Shown: positions 52,623 to 62,865, numbered from the stretch's first letter. The stretch is DNA of 64,000 bases from Leifsonia aquatica H1aii (GCF_000633535.1 NZ_AYMR01000009.1:124001-188000), one strand, 5' to 3'. Notes: generated by a model from the letters alone, not told the origin. A program made the numbers and translations.

Positions 52623-53651
52623 ATGCACGAACTCCCCGCGGCCACGGTCGGACTGCGGAGCATCGCCGACGGGCTCGCCGCCGCGCACGGGATCGATGTG
52701 GCCGGTGTCGAGCAGCTCGACGCCGGGGTCGGGAGGGTCCGACGGCGCGACGGCGCCGACTGGGTCGTCCGGGTCTTCCCGGCTTCGCGTCCGGTCGAAG
52801 CGGTGCGGGGCGATGCCGGGGTGCTGGCCTGGCTGGCGGCGCACGACTTCCCCGCGGAGAGATCGGCGTCGGCGGTGCCCGTCGCGGTCGTCGAGGGACA
52901 TCCGGTGCTGGTGACGGAGTACGTGGCTCCCGTCGCACGTGCCGACCGGCGGGCGACGATCAGGGCGGCAGGGGGCCTGCGCGCGCTCGGAGGGATGCTC
53001 GGCCGGCTGCACCGCCTCCCGCTCGACCAGGACGCACCGGCGCGGGCGGGCGGGGCGTGGCACCACGCGGCGGAGGGGCCGCCGCGTGCGGAGCTCGATG
53101 TGGCGCTGGGCTGGCTGACGGACACGGCGGCCGATGCGGACCCCTCCGATCGCGAGCCGCTCGCCGACCTCATCGCGGCGCTGGCCGACCTCGACGACGG
53201 TGCGGGGCTCCCCGAAGCGCTGGTGCATCCGGATCCCGTGCTCGCCAATGTCGTCGCCACACCGGCTCCCGGGATGGTGCTGGTCGACTGGACGGGCGCC
53301 GGCGTCGGCCCGCGACTCTGGCCGCTCGCCTTCCTGCTCTGGGCGGAGGGCGCCAAGGACCCGAGGCGCGCCGAGCTCGTCGCCGCAGGCTATCGCCACG
53401 CGCTCGGGCGCGGCGGCGGACTCGAACACGCGGAACTCGACCGGCTCGCGGGGATGCTCCCCGCCCGGCACGCGGTGTTCTCGGCGCTGAACGTCGCCCA
53501 GGGACGGCTCCGGCCCGCCGTCGCCCTGCGCGCGGTGCGCGCGGAGCAGACCGGCGCGCTGGAGCTCGCCGCGCGTGTGCGCCGGGTGCTCGGGGCGCCG
53601 TGGCCGCGCGCGACGGACGACGACCTCCGCCGGGCGCCTCCCGGTTGCTAG
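52623..53651 (+). CDS. APH-family phosphotransferase-like protein
   Basis: 342 aa of the aminoglycoside phosphotransferase / choline kinase fold. The hinge is VLVTEYVAPVA, the catalytic loop HPDPVLANVV keeps the Asp and Asn of HxDxxxxN, and the metal-binding Asp is in VLVDWTGAG. No drug specificity can be read from it; most chromosomal members act on small metabolites. The ATG at 52623 is 35 bp from the Pho-box-like repeat. The YhhN gene follows within 5 bp. Confidence 0.82.
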   Translation: MHELPAATVGLRSIADGLAAAHGIDVAGVEQLDAGVGRVRRRDGADWVVRVFPASRPVEAVRGDAGVLAWLAAHDFPAERSASAVPVAVVEGHPVLVTEYVAPVARADRRATIRAAGGLRALGGMLGRLHRLPLDQDAPARAGGAWHHAAEGPPRAELDVALGWLTDTAADADPSDREPLADLIAALADLDDGAGLPEALVHPDPVLANVVATPAPGMVLVDWTGAGVGPRLWPLAFLLWAEGAKDPRRAELVAAGYRHALGRGGGLEHAELDRLAGMLPARHAVFSALNVAQGRLRPAVALRAVRAEQTGALELAARVRRVLGAPWPRATDDDLRRAPPGC

Positions 53652-53655
53652 TGTC

Positions 53656-54318
53656 GTGGCCGTGGCACTCGCATTCCTGCCGTACACCGTCGTCGGCCTC
53701 CTCCATCTCGTCGCGATCGCCGTCGGCGCGGACGCCGTCGTCACGGTGACGAAACCGCTGCTGATGCCCGCCCTGCTCGTGGCACTGCTGCTCGCGCTCC
53801 CCGCGCCCGCCCGGCGCAGTGAGGTCGCCCTCTGGACCGGCCTCGGCATCCTGTTCGGCTGGCTGGGCGACGTGTTCCTGATGGACGCCGGCCTCGGCTT
53901 CGTGATCGGGCTCGGCTTCTTCCTGCTCGGACACGCCGCCTACATCGTGCTGTTCGCCCGCCGGCTGCTCCTGCGGCGCCCGCGTCGGTGGTCGATCGTC
54001 TACGCCGCGTGGTTCGTCGCGCTGCTCGTGGTCCTGGCGCCGCACGCCGGCGCACTGCTCGTACCGCTCGCCCTCTACGGGCTGACGCTCGCAGTGCTCG
54101 GGGCGACAGCGTCGGGATGCTCGCCGTGGATCGCGACGGGCGCGGCCTGTTTCGTGGTCTCCGACAGCATCCTGGGACTCGATCGGTTCCTCCCCGGCTT
54201 CGCCCTGCCCGGCGTCGACCTGGTCATCATGACCACGTACCTGGTGGCGCAGGGGCTGATCTGCTGGGGTGCGGTGCGCGCCGTCCGGGTACGCGTGCTG
54301 GCGCCCGCCGCGGCCTGA
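53656..54318 (+). CDS. YhhN/TMEM86-family membrane protein (lysoplasmalogenase-like)
   Basis: 220 aa with about eight membrane helices. Family marks are the conserved KPLLMPALLVALLL, WLGDVFLMDAGLGFVIG with its Asp residues, GHAAYIVLFA and the later FVVSDSILGLDRF. Animal homologues hydrolyse the vinyl-ether bond of lysoplasmalogens; bacterial activity has been shown for some members. GTG 53656 is taken, GTG 53662 also possible; no ribosome binding site, so translation may be coupled to the preceding gene. Confidence 0.85.
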   Translation: MAVALAFLPYTVVGLLHLVAIAVGADAVVTVTKPLLMPALLVALLLALPAPARRSEVALWTGLGILFGWLGDVFLMDAGLGFVIGLGFFLLGHAAYIVLFARRLLLRRPRRWSIVYAAWFVALLVVLAPHAGALLVPLALYGLTLAVLGATASGCSPWIATGAACFVVSDSILGLDRFLPGFALPGVDLVIMTTYLVAQGLICWGAVRAVRVRVLAPAAA

Positions 54319-54334
54319 GCCGGTCACCCGTCGG

Positions 54335-55531
54335 TCACGCGTTGGGAGCGACCCCCGCCTTCCTGGCCGCGATCGTACGGTCGACGAGCGTCGCCGCCAC
54401 CAGGGCAGCGGCCACGACGGCGATCCCGATGGTCACCCCCACGAGCCCCAGTACCGGCGACGCGAGAGGGAGCAGCAGGACGAGCAGGATCGCCGCCGCC
54501 GTCTTCAGCGGACGGATCACCACCTCGGCCACGAGGGGTGCGTGCAGCACGTAGAGCATCAGCAGGAACACCGCGACGGGGATGGCGACCGCGTACTCCA
54601 CCGCCGTGTCCGATCCGCCGTGGTGCTCGGCGCCGGACTGCACCGCGACCTCGAGCCCCGCGCCGAGCGCCGCGAGCGAAGCGAAGACGACATAGTGCCC
54701 GTAGCCCCAGAAGAACGACAGATTGCGCCGGTTCGCCAGCCCCTCGGCCGCCGGCTCCAGGAAGTACAGCCACCAGAGCGCGAACAGCAGCACCAGTCCG
54801 GCGGCGGCGATCCAGACGAGGGCCGCGGAGAAGCCGTGCGCGGCCAGGGCGTTCTGCACGCCGATGGCGCTGGCCGACACCGACTCGCCCAGCACGATGA
54901 TGGTGAACAGCCCGTAGCGCTCCGCGATGTGGTGGGGATGCCAGGAGGTCATCCCCGGCCGCTCCGCCCACAGCGGGACCGACAGCTCCAGGGCAGCGCC
55001 GACCAGGAACAGCCACGGGCGCGAGTCGACGGGCAGGAAGCCGAAGGCGACCCAGAACAGTTGCACCACGGCGATGCCGGACGCGTACCGGATCGCCGTC
55101 GACCGCCCCTCCGGATGCTCGATCGCTGCGCGGATCCACTGGCCGACGAGGGCGAGCCGCATGATCAGGTATCCGATGATGATCGCCGTGAAGTCCGCGT
55201 CGTCGAACGCCGCAGGAACCCCGGCGGCCAGCACGAGCACGCCGCCCATCTGCACCAGAGTCATCACCCGGTAGGGCACGTCGTCCGTGTCGTACGCCGA
55301 GGCGAACCAGGTGAAGTTCATCCACGCCCACCAGATGGCGAAGAACACCATGAGGTAGGGGCCGAGCTTCGCGAGCGCCTCGCCCGCCTCGTCCGCATGG
55401 GCGAGCTGGGAGGCGACCTGGGCGATGGCGACGACGAAGGTGAGGTCGAAGAGCAGTTCGAGCGGGCTGGAGACGCGGTGCCGCTCGTCGGAGGAGCGAC
55501 CGGACATCGGGATGCGGAACGCGATGCTCAT
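54335..55531 (-). CDS. Low-temperature-requirement A family membrane protein
   Basis: 398 aa, about 10-12 membrane helices. The signature VSSPLELLFDLTFVVAIAQ opens the domain; GYLIMRLALVGQWIRA, ERYGLFTIIVLGESV and FFWGYGHYVVFASLAALG follow, all typical of LtrA. Listeria ltrA mutants fail to grow in the cold; the molecular job is unknown. ATG 55531 is used, ATG 55543 also in frame. It is divergent from the VanZ gene with 18 bp between starts. Confidence 0.88.
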   Translation of the reverse strand: MSIAFRIPMSGRSSDERHRVSSPLELLFDLTFVVAIAQVASQLAHADEAGEALAKLGPYLMVFFAIWWAWMNFTWFASAYDTDDVPYRVMTLVQMGGVLVLAAGVPAAFDDADFTAIIIGYLIMRLALVGQWIRAAIEHPEGRSTAIRYASGIAVVQLFWVAFGFLPVDSRPWLFLVGAALELSVPLWAERPGMTSWHPHHIAERYGLFTIIVLGESVSASAIGVQNALAAHGFSAALVWIAAAGLVLLFALWWLYFLEPAAEGLANRRNLSFFWGYGHYVVFASLAALGAGLEVAVQSGAEHHGGSDTAVEYAVAIPVAVFLLMLYVLHAPLVAEVVIRPLKTAAAILLVLLLPLASPVLGLVGVTIGIAVVAAALVAATLVDRTIAARKAGVAPNA

Positions 55532-55549
55532 GTGCGCAAGCATAGGAGG

Positions 55550-55987
55550 ATGGCCCGCCGCGTCCTCGCCCTCGTCACCGCCGTCTACCTGCTCGCGGTC
55601 GCGTGGATCACGCTGAACCCGTTCCCGCCGGACCCGCACCGCAACGGCCTGCTCACCACCCTGCTCGCCCTCTTCGCGGAGACGCCCGTGCTCAGCTGGG
55701 TGGACTACGACGTGGTCGAGTTCACCGCGAACATCCTGATGTTCGTGCCGATGGGCGCGCTGCTGACGCTGCTGCTCGGCCGGGAGCGCTGGTGGCTGGC
55801 GCTCGCGCTCGGCGTGATGGCGACGCTGACGATCGAGTTCGTGCAGCTCTTCCTCCCGGCACGCTTCAGCGACGCCCGCGACCTGCTGGCGAACACGCTG
55901 GGGACGCTCATCGGGATCGCGATCGTGCTCGTGGTCACGGCCGCGGCGGCGGCGCGGGGGCGACGCACCGCCGCGACCGGATCGTAG
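55550..55987 (+). CDS. VanZ-like membrane protein
   Basis: 145 aa, four helices. ITLNPFPP, VEFTANILMFVPMGALL, TIEFVQLFLPARFSDARDLLANTLGTLIG (in pieces) are the VanZ-like family core. Enterococcal VanZ gives low teicoplanin resistance, but most members are of unknown function and there are no van genes here. ATG 55550 has TAGGAGG directly upstream. Confidence 0.87.
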   Translation: MARRVLALVTAVYLLAVAWITLNPFPPDPHRNGLLTTLLALFAETPVLSWVDYDVVEFTANILMFVPMGALLTLLLGRERWWLALALGVMATLTIEFVQLFLPARFSDARDLLANTLGTLIGIAIVLVVTAAAAARGRRTAATGS

Positions 55988-56030
55988 CGGGAGGGCGCCG
56001 CCGTCGCGCCGGGACGCGCGCGCCCTCCCG
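55988..56030. terminator. Hairpin between vanZ-like and DUF779 genes
   Basis: Perfect 11-bp arms CGGGAGGGCGC (55988-55998) and GCGCCCTCCCG (56020-56030) around a GC-rich 21-nt loop. It starts at the vanZ-like stop and serves two converging genes. Confidence 0.6.
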
Positions 56031-56062
56031 CGGTCCGGGTGGCCTCGTTGGTCCTTCCGTCG

Positions 56063-56449
56063 TCAGACCAGACCGAACGCCGACAGCTCCGCATCGGTGA
56101 GCATCCGGGAGCGGATGAGGAACCGCTTGCCCTCCGGAGCCTCCGCGGAGAAGCCGCTGCCGCGGCCGTCGACCAGGTCGATGGTGAGGTGGGTGTACTT
56201 CCAGTACTCGTACTGCGACGCCGACATGTAGACGCGCACCGGATCGATGCCGTCCACGTCGAGACTGCCGAGGAGGACGTCGGAGGCGCCCACCCGGAAC
56301 ATCCCGACCGGGAAGCACATCGGCGACGACCCGTCGCAGCAGCCTCCGGACTGGTGGAACATGAGCGGACCGTGGAGCGCCGCCAGCCGCCGCAGCATGT
56401 CCGCTGCGGCGGCGGTGACGTCCACCCTGGTCTCCTGCGGGTCGGACAC
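56063..56449 (-). CDS. DUF779 protein associated with aldehyde dehydrogenase
   Basis: 128 aa. The Cys-rich patch HQSGGCCDGSSPMCFP and the run VYMSASQYEYWKYTHLTIDLV identify DUF779. Such genes regularly sit right after exaC/aldA-type dehydrogenases, as here (9 bp), and may help the enzyme. The cysteines could bind a metal. GTG 56449. Function unknown. Confidence 0.88.
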   Translation of the reverse strand: MSDPQETRVDVTAAAADMLRRLAALHGPLMFHQSGGCCDGSSPMCFPVGMFRVGASDVLLGSLDVDGIDPVRVYMSASQYEYWKYTHLTIDLVDGRGSGFSAEAPEGKRFLIRSRMLTDAELSAFGLV

Positions 56450-56458
56450 GGTCGGCTC

Positions 56459-58042
56459 CTAGAAGAAGCCCATCGGGCCGTCGGCGTACGAGACGAGGAG
56501 GTTCTTCGTCTGCTGGTAGTGGTCGAGCATCATGCGGTGGTTCTCCCGCCCGATGCCGGACTGCTTGTAGCCGCCGAACGCCGCGTGCGCCGGGTACTGG
56601 TGGTAGGTGTTCGACCAGACCCGGCCGGCCTCGATGGCGCGGCCCGCCCGGTAGAGCTGGGCGCCGTTGCGGCTCCAGACGCCCGCACCGAGGCCGTAGA
56701 GCGTGTCGTTGGCCTGGGCGATCGCGTCGTCGAAGTCGCTGAAGCTGGTCAGCGCCAGCACCGGCCCGAAGATCTCCTCCTGGAAGATGCGCATCGAGTT
56801 GGCGCCCTCGAAGACGGTCGGCTGCACGTAGTAGCCGCCCGCCAGGTCCCCGCCGAGGTCGGCGCGCTCGCCGCCGATGAGCAGCTTCGCGCCCTCCTGC
56901 TTGCCGATGTCCATGTAGGACAGGATCTTCTCCAGCTGGTCGTTGGAGGCCTGTGCCCCGATCATCGTCGACACGTCGAGCGGGTTGCCCTGTGTGATGC
57001 GCTTCACCCGCTCGAGGCCGTCGGCGACGAACCCGTCGTAGATCGAGCGCTGAACGAGGGCGCGCGACGGGCAGGTGCAGACTTCGCCCTGGTTCAGGGC
57101 GAAGAACGAGAAGCCCTCGAGCGCCTTGTCATAGAAGGAGTCCCGCTCGGCCGCGACGTCTTCGAAGAAGAGGTTCGGGCTCTTGCCGCCGAGCTCGAGC
57201 GTGACCGGGATGAGGTTCTCGCTCGCATACTGCATGATCAAGCGTCCCGTCGTGGTCTCGCCGGTGAACGCCACCTTGCGGATGCGCGGGTGCGAGGCGA
57301 GCGGCGCGCCGGCCTCGAAGCCGAAGCCGTTGACGATGTTGAGCACGCCGTCGGGCAGCAGGTCGCGCACCAGGTCGAGCCAGACGTGAATGGATGCCGG
57401 GGTCTGCTCCGCCGGCTTCAGCACGACGCAGTTGCCGGCCGCGAGCGCCGGGGCCAGCTTCCAGGTCGCCATCAGGATGGGGAAGTTCCAGGGGATGATC
57501 TGACCGACCACCCCGAGCGGCTCGTGGAAGTGGTACGCGATCGTGTCGTGGTCGATCTCGCTGATACCGCCCTCCTGCGCCCGGATCGCTCCCGCGAAGT
57601 AGCGGAAGTGGTCGATCGCGAGCGGGATGTCGGCGGCGAGGGTCTCGCGCACCGGCTTGCCGTTCTCCCAGGTCTCGGCGACGGCGAGCAGCTCGAGGTT
57701 GGCCTCCATCCGGTCGGCGATCCGGGTGAGGAGGAGGGCGCGCTCGGCGACCGACGTCGTGCTCCAGGCGGGGAAGGCGGCCCAGGCGGCCTCCACCGCG
57801 CGGTCGACGTCCGCGGCGGTTCCGCGGGCGATCTCGGTGAACGGGCGGCCGGTCACCGGGGTGATGTCCTCGAAGTACTGGCCGCCGGCGGGGGCGACGT
57901 AGCGGCCGCCGATGTAGTGGTCGTAGCGAGTCGCGTAGCTCACCACCGAGCCCTCCGTGCCGGGCTGGGCGTACACGCTCGGCTTCTCGCTCGCGGCGGC
58001 CTGCGCCTCCTGGGCGGCGGTCTGTTCCGGGCTCAACGTCAT
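56459..58042 (-). CDS. Acetaldehyde dehydrogenase, ExaC/AldA type
   Basis: 527 aa. [20 protein letters not shown] near the start, [33 protein letters not shown], the catalytic Cys in [14 protein letters not shown], and the C-terminal [19 protein letters not shown] with IGRENH are characteristic of the NAD-dependent acetaldehyde dehydrogenases of ethanol use. The first 30 residues are longer than in Pseudomonas ExaC. It could also take acetaldehyde from DeoC. ATG 58042. Upstream on the same strand is a GAF-domain regulator, downstream DUF779; the three form a conserved set. Confidence 0.93.
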   Translation of the reverse strand: MTLSPEQTAAQEAQAAASEKPSVYAQPGTEGSVVSYATRYDHYIGGRYVAPAGGQYFEDITPVTGRPFTEIARGTAADVDRAVEAAWAAFPAWSTTSVAERALLLTRIADRMEANLELLAVAETWENGKPVRETLAADIPLAIDHFRYFAGAIRAQEGGISEIDHDTIAYHFHEPLGVVGQIIPWNFPILMATWKLAPALAAGNCVVLKPAEQTPASIHVWLDLVRDLLPDGVLNIVNGFGFEAGAPLASHPRIRKVAFTGETTTGRLIMQYASENLIPVTLELGGKSPNLFFEDVAAERDSFYDKALEGFSFFALNQGEVCTCPSRALVQRSIYDGFVADGLERVKRITQGNPLDVSTMIGAQASNDQLEKILSYMDIGKQEGAKLLIGGERADLGGDLAGGYYVQPTVFEGANSMRIFQEEIFGPVLALTSFSDFDDAIAQANDTLYGLGAGVWSRNGAQLYRAGRAIEAGRVWSNTYHQYPAHAAFGGYKQSGIGRENHRMMLDHYQQTKNLLVSYADGPMGFF

Positions 58043-58138
58043 CGCAGTCTCCTTCGACTCGCGCGGCACGCGCCCACCGCGCGCCGTCGGCCCCGACGCT
58101 ACGCACCGAGAGGTTGCATCCCGTTGCGAGGCCGCCGG

Positions 58139-58199
58139 ACATTCGTCACGAATGGGGGCTTTGCGCTCGCCAATCACGACATTCGGCACGAATGTCGTG
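58139..58199. repeat. Dispersed palindromic repeat, copy 2
   Basis: A degenerate palindrome (CATTCG TCA CGAATG, 58140-58154) and a perfect 11-3-11 palindrome (58175-58199, core ACATTCGGCACGAATGT). Same core, inverted pairing and spacing as 12951-13014. It begins 6 bp after the stop of the GAF regulator gene, so it may end that transcript before the dehydrogenase gene. Confidence 0.8.
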
Positions 58200-58205
58200 C
58201 GAGGG

Positions 58206-59420
58206 TCAGGACTCGAGGGAGAGGAGGCGGGCGACGACCTGGGCGCGGCGCGGGGAGTGCGGGGGCAGCGCGCGCAGGGCGGCGCGCCAGATCTCGTCGT
58301 CGGCGGAGCCGCGCTCGGTCTCGCCCCAGGCGATCAGCAGCTCGGCGGAGCCCGACTCGAGCAGGGCCTCCCGCAGCCGGGCGACCACGTCGTCCCGCAG
58401 CTCGTCGAGCCCGGGAGCGGCCGAGCCGGGCAGCGGTCCGCCGCCGTACGCGGCGACCGCCGCGCGATGAGCGCCGCGCCGCTGCAGGTCGACGACCCCG
58501 CCCAGGTCGGTATCCAGCGGGGCCGCCAGCCGGTACGGCCGCGCCAGCGGCCCCAACTCGGGTGCGATGCCCGCGAGCGCTCGCCGCAATCGCACGATCT
58601 CGGCGCGGAGGGTCACCGTGCTTCGCGGGTCGCCGTACACCAGCTCGGCGAGGCGCTCGGCCGAGAGCCCGTCGCGGTGCCAGGCCAGCAGGGTCAGGAG
58701 CTCGCTGTGTCGGCTGCTCAGCGTCCCGCTGCGTCCGCTCGTGCCGGTCAGCTCTCCGGTGTCCCGGCCCAGCACCCGGAGCGACGGGATGGCCGGGCGC
58801 GGCCGCTCGCGGCGGCCACGGCCTCCCGCGCTCGCCTCCTGCAGCCGGGCGATCAGCAGCTCGCGCTCCACGGCCGCCACCGTCGCCTCCAGCATCGGCA
58901 GGACGTGCGGCGCCGCCACCTGGTCGCCGCCGGTGACGTCCAGCACACCGATGATCTCGCCGGTCTCGGGGTCGTGCACGGGGACGGCCGTGCAGCTCCA
59001 GGGCTTCACGTCGAACGAGAAGTGCTCCGATCCGCGGATCTGCACCCCGCCACCGATGGCGAGCGCGGTCCCCGGAGCCGAGGTGCCGACGTCGCCCTCG
59101 GCCCACGCCGCTCCGGGGACGAACAGCATCCCCTCGGCCTGCCGGCGCAGCGAGGGGTCGCCCTCCACCCAGAGCAGGCGGCCGCGGGCGTCGCCGACGG
59201 CGACCACGACGCGACTGTCCGGCTCCGCGTCGCGGACGAGCAGCTGGCGGATGACGGGGAGCGCCGCGGCGATCGGGTGCGCCCGCCGCGCATCCTCGAG
59301 TCCCGGTCCGTCGAGCACCAGCGGGGCGCTCACCCGTTCCGGGTCCAGCCGCGCCTGCTCGGCACGTCGCCACGATGCGCCGACCAGCGCGCGCACGCTG
59401 CGTGAGACTCCCTCGTCCAT
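58206..59420 (-). CDS. GAF-domain transcriptional regulator (AcoR-like sensor, winged-helix end)
   Basis: 404 aa. Residues about 1-190 match the GAF sensor half of AcoR-type activators ([54 protein letters not shown] in pieces, GVLDVTGG). There is no AAA+ sigma-54 domain; instead residues about 240-310 ([42 protein letters not shown]) look like a winged-helix DNA-binding region. Such regulators accompany aldehyde dehydrogenase genes in actinobacteria. It most likely activates the exaC-type gene in response to an alcohol or aldehyde. Confidence 0.85.
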   Translation of the reverse strand: MDEGVSRSVRALVGASWRRAEQARLDPERVSAPLVLDGPGLEDARRAHPIAAALPVIRQLLVRDAEPDSRVVVAVGDARGRLLWVEGDPSLRRQAEGMLFVPGAAWAEGDVGTSAPGTALAIGGGVQIRGSEHFSFDVKPWSCTAVPVHDPETGEIIGVLDVTGGDQVAAPHVLPMLEATVAAVERELLIARLQEASAGGRGRRERPRPAIPSLRVLGRDTGELTGTSGRSGTLSSRHSELLTLLAWHRDGLSAERLAELVYGDPRSTVTLRAEIVRLRRALAGIAPELGPLARPYRLAAPLDTDLGGVVDLQRRGAHRAAVAAYGGGPLPGSAAPGLDELRDDVVARLREALLESGSAELLIAWGETERGSADDEIWRAALRALPPHSPRRAQVVARLLSLES

Positions 59421-59452
59421 GCGCAGATCGTACGCCGGGTACCGTGGTGCGC

Positions 59453-60220
59453 GTGCAGACGATCGTCAAGGAACGCCGGGAGGCACCCGACCGGTTCTTC
59501 GAGGCGGAGGCTGCGGGTCTCGCCTGGCTCGCGGACGCCGAGAGCGTGGGCGGCGCGCGCGTCGTCCGGGTCTCGGGAGTGTCCCCGGGGCGGATCGAGC
59601 TGGAACGCGTCGCCGAGACGCGCCCGTCGACCGCGTCCGCACGGGTGTTCGGTGCCGCGCTCGCCGCGACCCACGCCGCCGGAGCCGACGCGTTCGGAGC
59701 GCCGCCGACGGGGTGGGACGGCCCGCTCTACATCGGCCGGCGCCCGTTGCCGATCGCGCGCGAGACCAGCTGGGGCTGTTTCTACGCGCGCGACCGCATC
59801 CGTCCCTTCCTCGACATCGCGGTGGAGGCCGGCACGGTGCCGGTGACACAGCTCTCGGTCGTGCGCGCAGCCGTCGAACGCGTCGAATCCGGGGAGTTCG
59901 ATGACGACGAGCCGCCTGCGCGCCTCCACGGCGACCTGTGGAACGGCAACGTGCTCTGGGCGGCCGACGGGGCCGTGCTCATCGATCCGGCCGCACACGG
60001 CGGCCACCGCGAGACCGATCTCGCGATGCTCGCGCTCTTCGGCGCGCCCTTCCTCGACGAGATCGCGGCGGGCTACGAGGCCGCCCGCCCGCTGCGCACC
60101 GGCTGGCGCGAGCGCGTCCCGCTGCACCAGCTGCACCCGCTCGCCGTGCACGCCGCCGGGCACGGCCCCGCCTACGGCGCGGCGCTCGCCGACGCCGCGC
60201 GGGCGACGCTCGCACTCTGA
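59453..60220 (+). CDS. Fructosamine-kinase-family phosphotransferase
   Basis: 255 aa protein-kinase-like fold of the FN3K family. Lys in IVKERREAPDRFFEAEAAGL starts the N-lobe, the catalytic loop is LHGDLWNGNVLW and the metal site is VLIDPAAHGGHRETDLAM; both are hallmarks of FN3K. These enzymes phosphorylate glycated lysines or free ketosamines to repair glycation. GTG 59453 (GTG 59444 possible); divergent from the GAF regulator, 32 bp apart. Confidence 0.87.
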   Translation: MQTIVKERREAPDRFFEAEAAGLAWLADAESVGGARVVRVSGVSPGRIELERVAETRPSTASARVFGAALAATHAAGADAFGAPPTGWDGPLYIGRRPLPIARETSWGCFYARDRIRPFLDIAVEAGTVPVTQLSVVRAAVERVESGEFDDDEPPARLHGDLWNGNVLWAADGAVLIDPAAHGGHRETDLAMLALFGAPFLDEIAAGYEAARPLRTGWRERVPLHQLHPLAVHAAGHGPAYGAALADAARATLAL

Positions 60221-60511
60221 TGCGCGCCCTCCGGTGTCGGAAGGGCCGCGACTGATAGGATGCTGGTGGTCGGCCGTGCGCCGACCACCGGAGCAGGCCG
60301 GCAGGAGCTGGTCCTCGGTGGTGGTATCCGGATGCGTCCGCGCTCAGAGCGTCTCGCGCAACCGTGTATTTCTACTGATGGCCAGACGGGCTCAGCCCAC
60401 GCATTCGCCTGGGATGCCGCGTACACGCACAACTGTGTCGAACTGCCTGCTCGCTCCTTGGAGAGTCGCGCCCACACGGGGCCGCGACGTTAAACAAAGG
60501 AGAAAGACCTC
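60221..60511 (+). other. pnp upstream region and probable long 5' leader
   Basis: 291 bp without a gene. TAGGAT at 60256-60261 is a likely -10. GGTGGTCGG (60265-60273) pairs with CCGACCACC (60281-60289), a 9-bp stem with a 7-nt loop near the expected transcript start. This predicts a leader of about 240 nt before pnp. In E. coli the pnp leader hairpin is the site of RNase III/PNPase autoregulation; a similar role is possible here. Confidence 0.5.
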
Positions 60512-62806
60512 TTGGAAGGTCCCGAAATCACATTCGCCGAAGCCGTGCTCGACAACGGCCGCTTCGGCACCCGCACCGTCCGGTTCGAGACCGGACGCCT
60601 CGCCCAGCAGGCGCAGGGCGCCGTGGCCGCGTACCTCGACGAGGAGACGATGCTGCTGAGCGCGACGAGCGCCAGCAAGCACCCGAAGGACAACTTCGAC
60701 TTCTTCCCGCTGACCGTCGACGTGGAGGAGCGCTCCTACGCCGCCGGCAAGATCCCCGGCTCGTTCTTCCGTCGTGAGGGCCGCCCCTCGACCGAGGCGA
60801 TCCTCGTCTGCCGTCTGATCGACCGCCCGCTGCGCCCCTCGTTCGTCGAGGGCCTCCGCAACGAGGTCCAGATCGTCATCACCGTCCTGAGCATCGCCCC
60901 GGACGAGTTCTACGACGCGCTCGCGATCAACGCGGCCAGCGCCTCGACCCAGATCTCCGGTCTGCCGTTCTCCGGCCCGATCGCGGGTGTGCGCCTGGCG
61001 CTCATCCCCGGCAACGGCCAGCACGCCGACCAGTGGATCGCCTTCCCGAAGGCCTCGCAGCTCGAGGAGGCCGTCTTCGACCTCACCGTCGCGGGCCGCG
61101 TCCTCACCAACGCGGACGGCTCCGAGGGCGACGTCGCGATCATGATGGTCGAGGCGGAGGCCACCGAGCACAGCTGGAACCTCATCCAGGGCGGCGCCGT
61201 CAAGCCGAACGAAGAGGTCGTCGCACAGGGCCTGGAGGCGGCGAAGCCGTTCATCCGCCAGCTCGTCGGCGCCCAGAACGTCATCGCGCAGCAGTCCGCG
61301 AAGGCGATCGCCGACTACCCGGTGTTCCTGCCCTACTCGAAGGCGACCTACGACAACGTCGCCGGCCTCGCCTACGACGAGCTGGTGAACGTCTACCAGA
61401 TCGCCGACAAGATCGAGCGCCAGAACGCCGACGACGCCCTCAAGGAGCGCGTCAAGGCGGCCCTCACCGAGAAAGTGGAGGCCGGCACCGTCGACGCCGA
61501 GGCCCTCACCCAGTTCTCGGCGGCCTACAAGTCCGTCTCGAAGGTGGTCATGCGCGGCCGTGTGCTGCGCGAGGGCATCCGCATCGACGGCCGTGGTCTG
61601 ACCGACATCCGTCCGCTCGACGCCGAGGTGCAGGTCATCCCGCGCGTCCACGGCTCGGCGATCTTCCAGCGCGGCGAGACCCAGATCCTGGGCGTCACCA
61701 CGCTGAACATGCTCAAGATGGAGCAGCAGATCGACTCGCTGTCGCCGGTCACGAAGAAGCGCTACCTGCACCACTACAACTTCCCGCCCTACTCGACCGG
61801 TGAGACCGGCCGCGTGGGCTCGCCGAAGCGTCGCGAGATCGGGCACGGCTTCCTCGCCGAGCGCGCCCTCGTGCCGGTGCTGCCGAGCCGCGACGAGTTC
61901 CCCTACGCGATCCGCCAGGTGTCCGAGGCTCTCGGCTCCAACGGCTCGACGTCGATGGGCTCCGTCTGCGCCTCCACCCTGTCGCTGCTGAACGCCGGTG
62001 TGCCGCTGCGCGCCCCGGTCGCCGGCATCGCCATGGGCCTGATCTCCGACGTCGTCGACGGTGAGACCCGCTACGCGGCGCTCACCGACATCCTGGGCGC
62101 CGAGGACGCGCTGGGCGACATGGACTTCAAGGTCGCCGGCACGAGCGAGTTCGTCACGGCGATCCAGCTCGACACCAAGCTCGACGGCATCCCCTCGGAG
62201 GTCCTCGCGGGTGCGCTGACCCAGGCGAAGGATGCTCGTACGACCATCCTGAGCGTGCTCAACGCCGCCATCGACGCTCCGGACGAGATGGCCCCGACCG
62301 CGCCGCGCGTGATCTCGGTCCAGATCCCCGTCGACAAGATCGGCGAGCTGATCGGCCCGAAGGGCAAGACGATCAACGCCATCCAGGACGAGACCGGCGC
62401 CGACATCTCCATCGAGGAGGACGGCACCGTCTACATCGGCGCCGTCGATGGACCGTCGGCCGAGGCCGCCCGCGCGCAGGTCAACGCGATCGCGAACCCG
62501 ACCAACCCGGAGATCGGCGAGCAGTTCCTCGGAACCGTCGTCAAGATCGCCGCGTTCGGTGCGTTCGTCTCGCTCCTGCCGGGCAAGGACGGCCTGCTGC
62601 ACATCTCCGAGGTGCGCAAGCTCGCCGGTGGCAAGCGCGTCGAGAACGTCGAGGACGTGCTCGGCGTCGGCCAGAAGATCCTGGTGGAGATCACCAAGAT
62701 CGACGACCGCGGCAAGCTCTCGCTCGCCCCGGTGATCGCCGACGAGGCCGACACGCACGGCCGCGACGCCGCTTCCGAGGGCCCCTCGGAGCCGGCGGAG
62801 GGCTGA
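60512..62806 (+). CDS. pnp: Polyribonucleotide nucleotidyltransferase
   Basis: 764 aa 3'-5' phosphorolytic exoribonuclease of the RNA degradosome. Two RNase PH domains (first with [17 protein letters not shown], second with [13 protein letters not shown] and the phosphate-site [17 protein letters not shown], Asp in [19 protein letters not shown]), a KH domain ([15 protein letters not shown], about 610) and an S1 domain ([20 protein letters not shown], about 675). TTG 60512 start with AAAGGAG upstream. Separated from rpsO by about ten genes. Confidence 0.97.
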   Translation: MEGPEITFAEAVLDNGRFGTRTVRFETGRLAQQAQGAVAAYLDEETMLLSATSASKHPKDNFDFFPLTVDVEERSYAAGKIPGSFFRREGRPSTEAILVCRLIDRPLRPSFVEGLRNEVQIVITVLSIAPDEFYDALAINAASASTQISGLPFSGPIAGVRLALIPGNGQHADQWIAFPKASQLEEAVFDLTVAGRVLTNADGSEGDVAIMMVEAEATEHSWNLIQGGAVKPNEEVVAQGLEAAKPFIRQLVGAQNVIAQQSAKAIADYPVFLPYSKATYDNVAGLAYDELVNVYQIADKIERQNADDALKERVKAALTEKVEAGTVDAEALTQFSAAYKSVSKVVMRGRVLREGIRIDGRGLTDIRPLDAEVQVIPRVHGSAIFQRGETQILGVTTLNMLKMEQQIDSLSPVTKKRYLHHYNFPPYSTGETGRVGSPKRREIGHGFLAERALVPVLPSRDEFPYAIRQVSEALGSNGSTSMGSVCASTLSLLNAGVPLRAPVAGIAMGLISDVVDGETRYAALTDILGAEDALGDMDFKVAGTSEFVTAIQLDTKLDGIPSEVLAGALTQAKDARTTILSVLNAAIDAPDEMAPTAPRVISVQIPVDKIGELIGPKGKTINAIQDETGADISIEEDGTVYIGAVDGPSAEAARAQVNAIANPTNPEIGEQFLGTVVKIAAFGAFVSLLPGKDGLLHISEVRKLAGGKRVENVEDVLGVGQKILVEITKIDDRGKLSLAPVIADEADTHGRDAASEGPSEPAEG

Positions 62807-62828
62807 TCCCGCCCGCTGATCCAGCACA

Positions 62829-62865
62829 CGAAGGCCGCGTCGACCCCTGGTCGACGCGGCCTTCG
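62829..62865 (+). terminator. pnp terminator
   Basis: Perfect 17-bp stem: CGAAGGCCGCGTCGACC (62829-62845), loop CCT, complement at 62849-62865. It lies 22 bp after the stop and is the strongest hairpin in the window. Confidence 0.85.

Noticed and set aside
52623-53651. Aminoglycoside resistance gene
   Set aside because: Only the general APH fold is visible; no match to known resistance enzymes and no mobile context.
55550-55987. Glycopeptide resistance by VanZ
   Set aside because: No vanHAXRS genes nearby; VanZ-like domains are widespread in unrelated roles.
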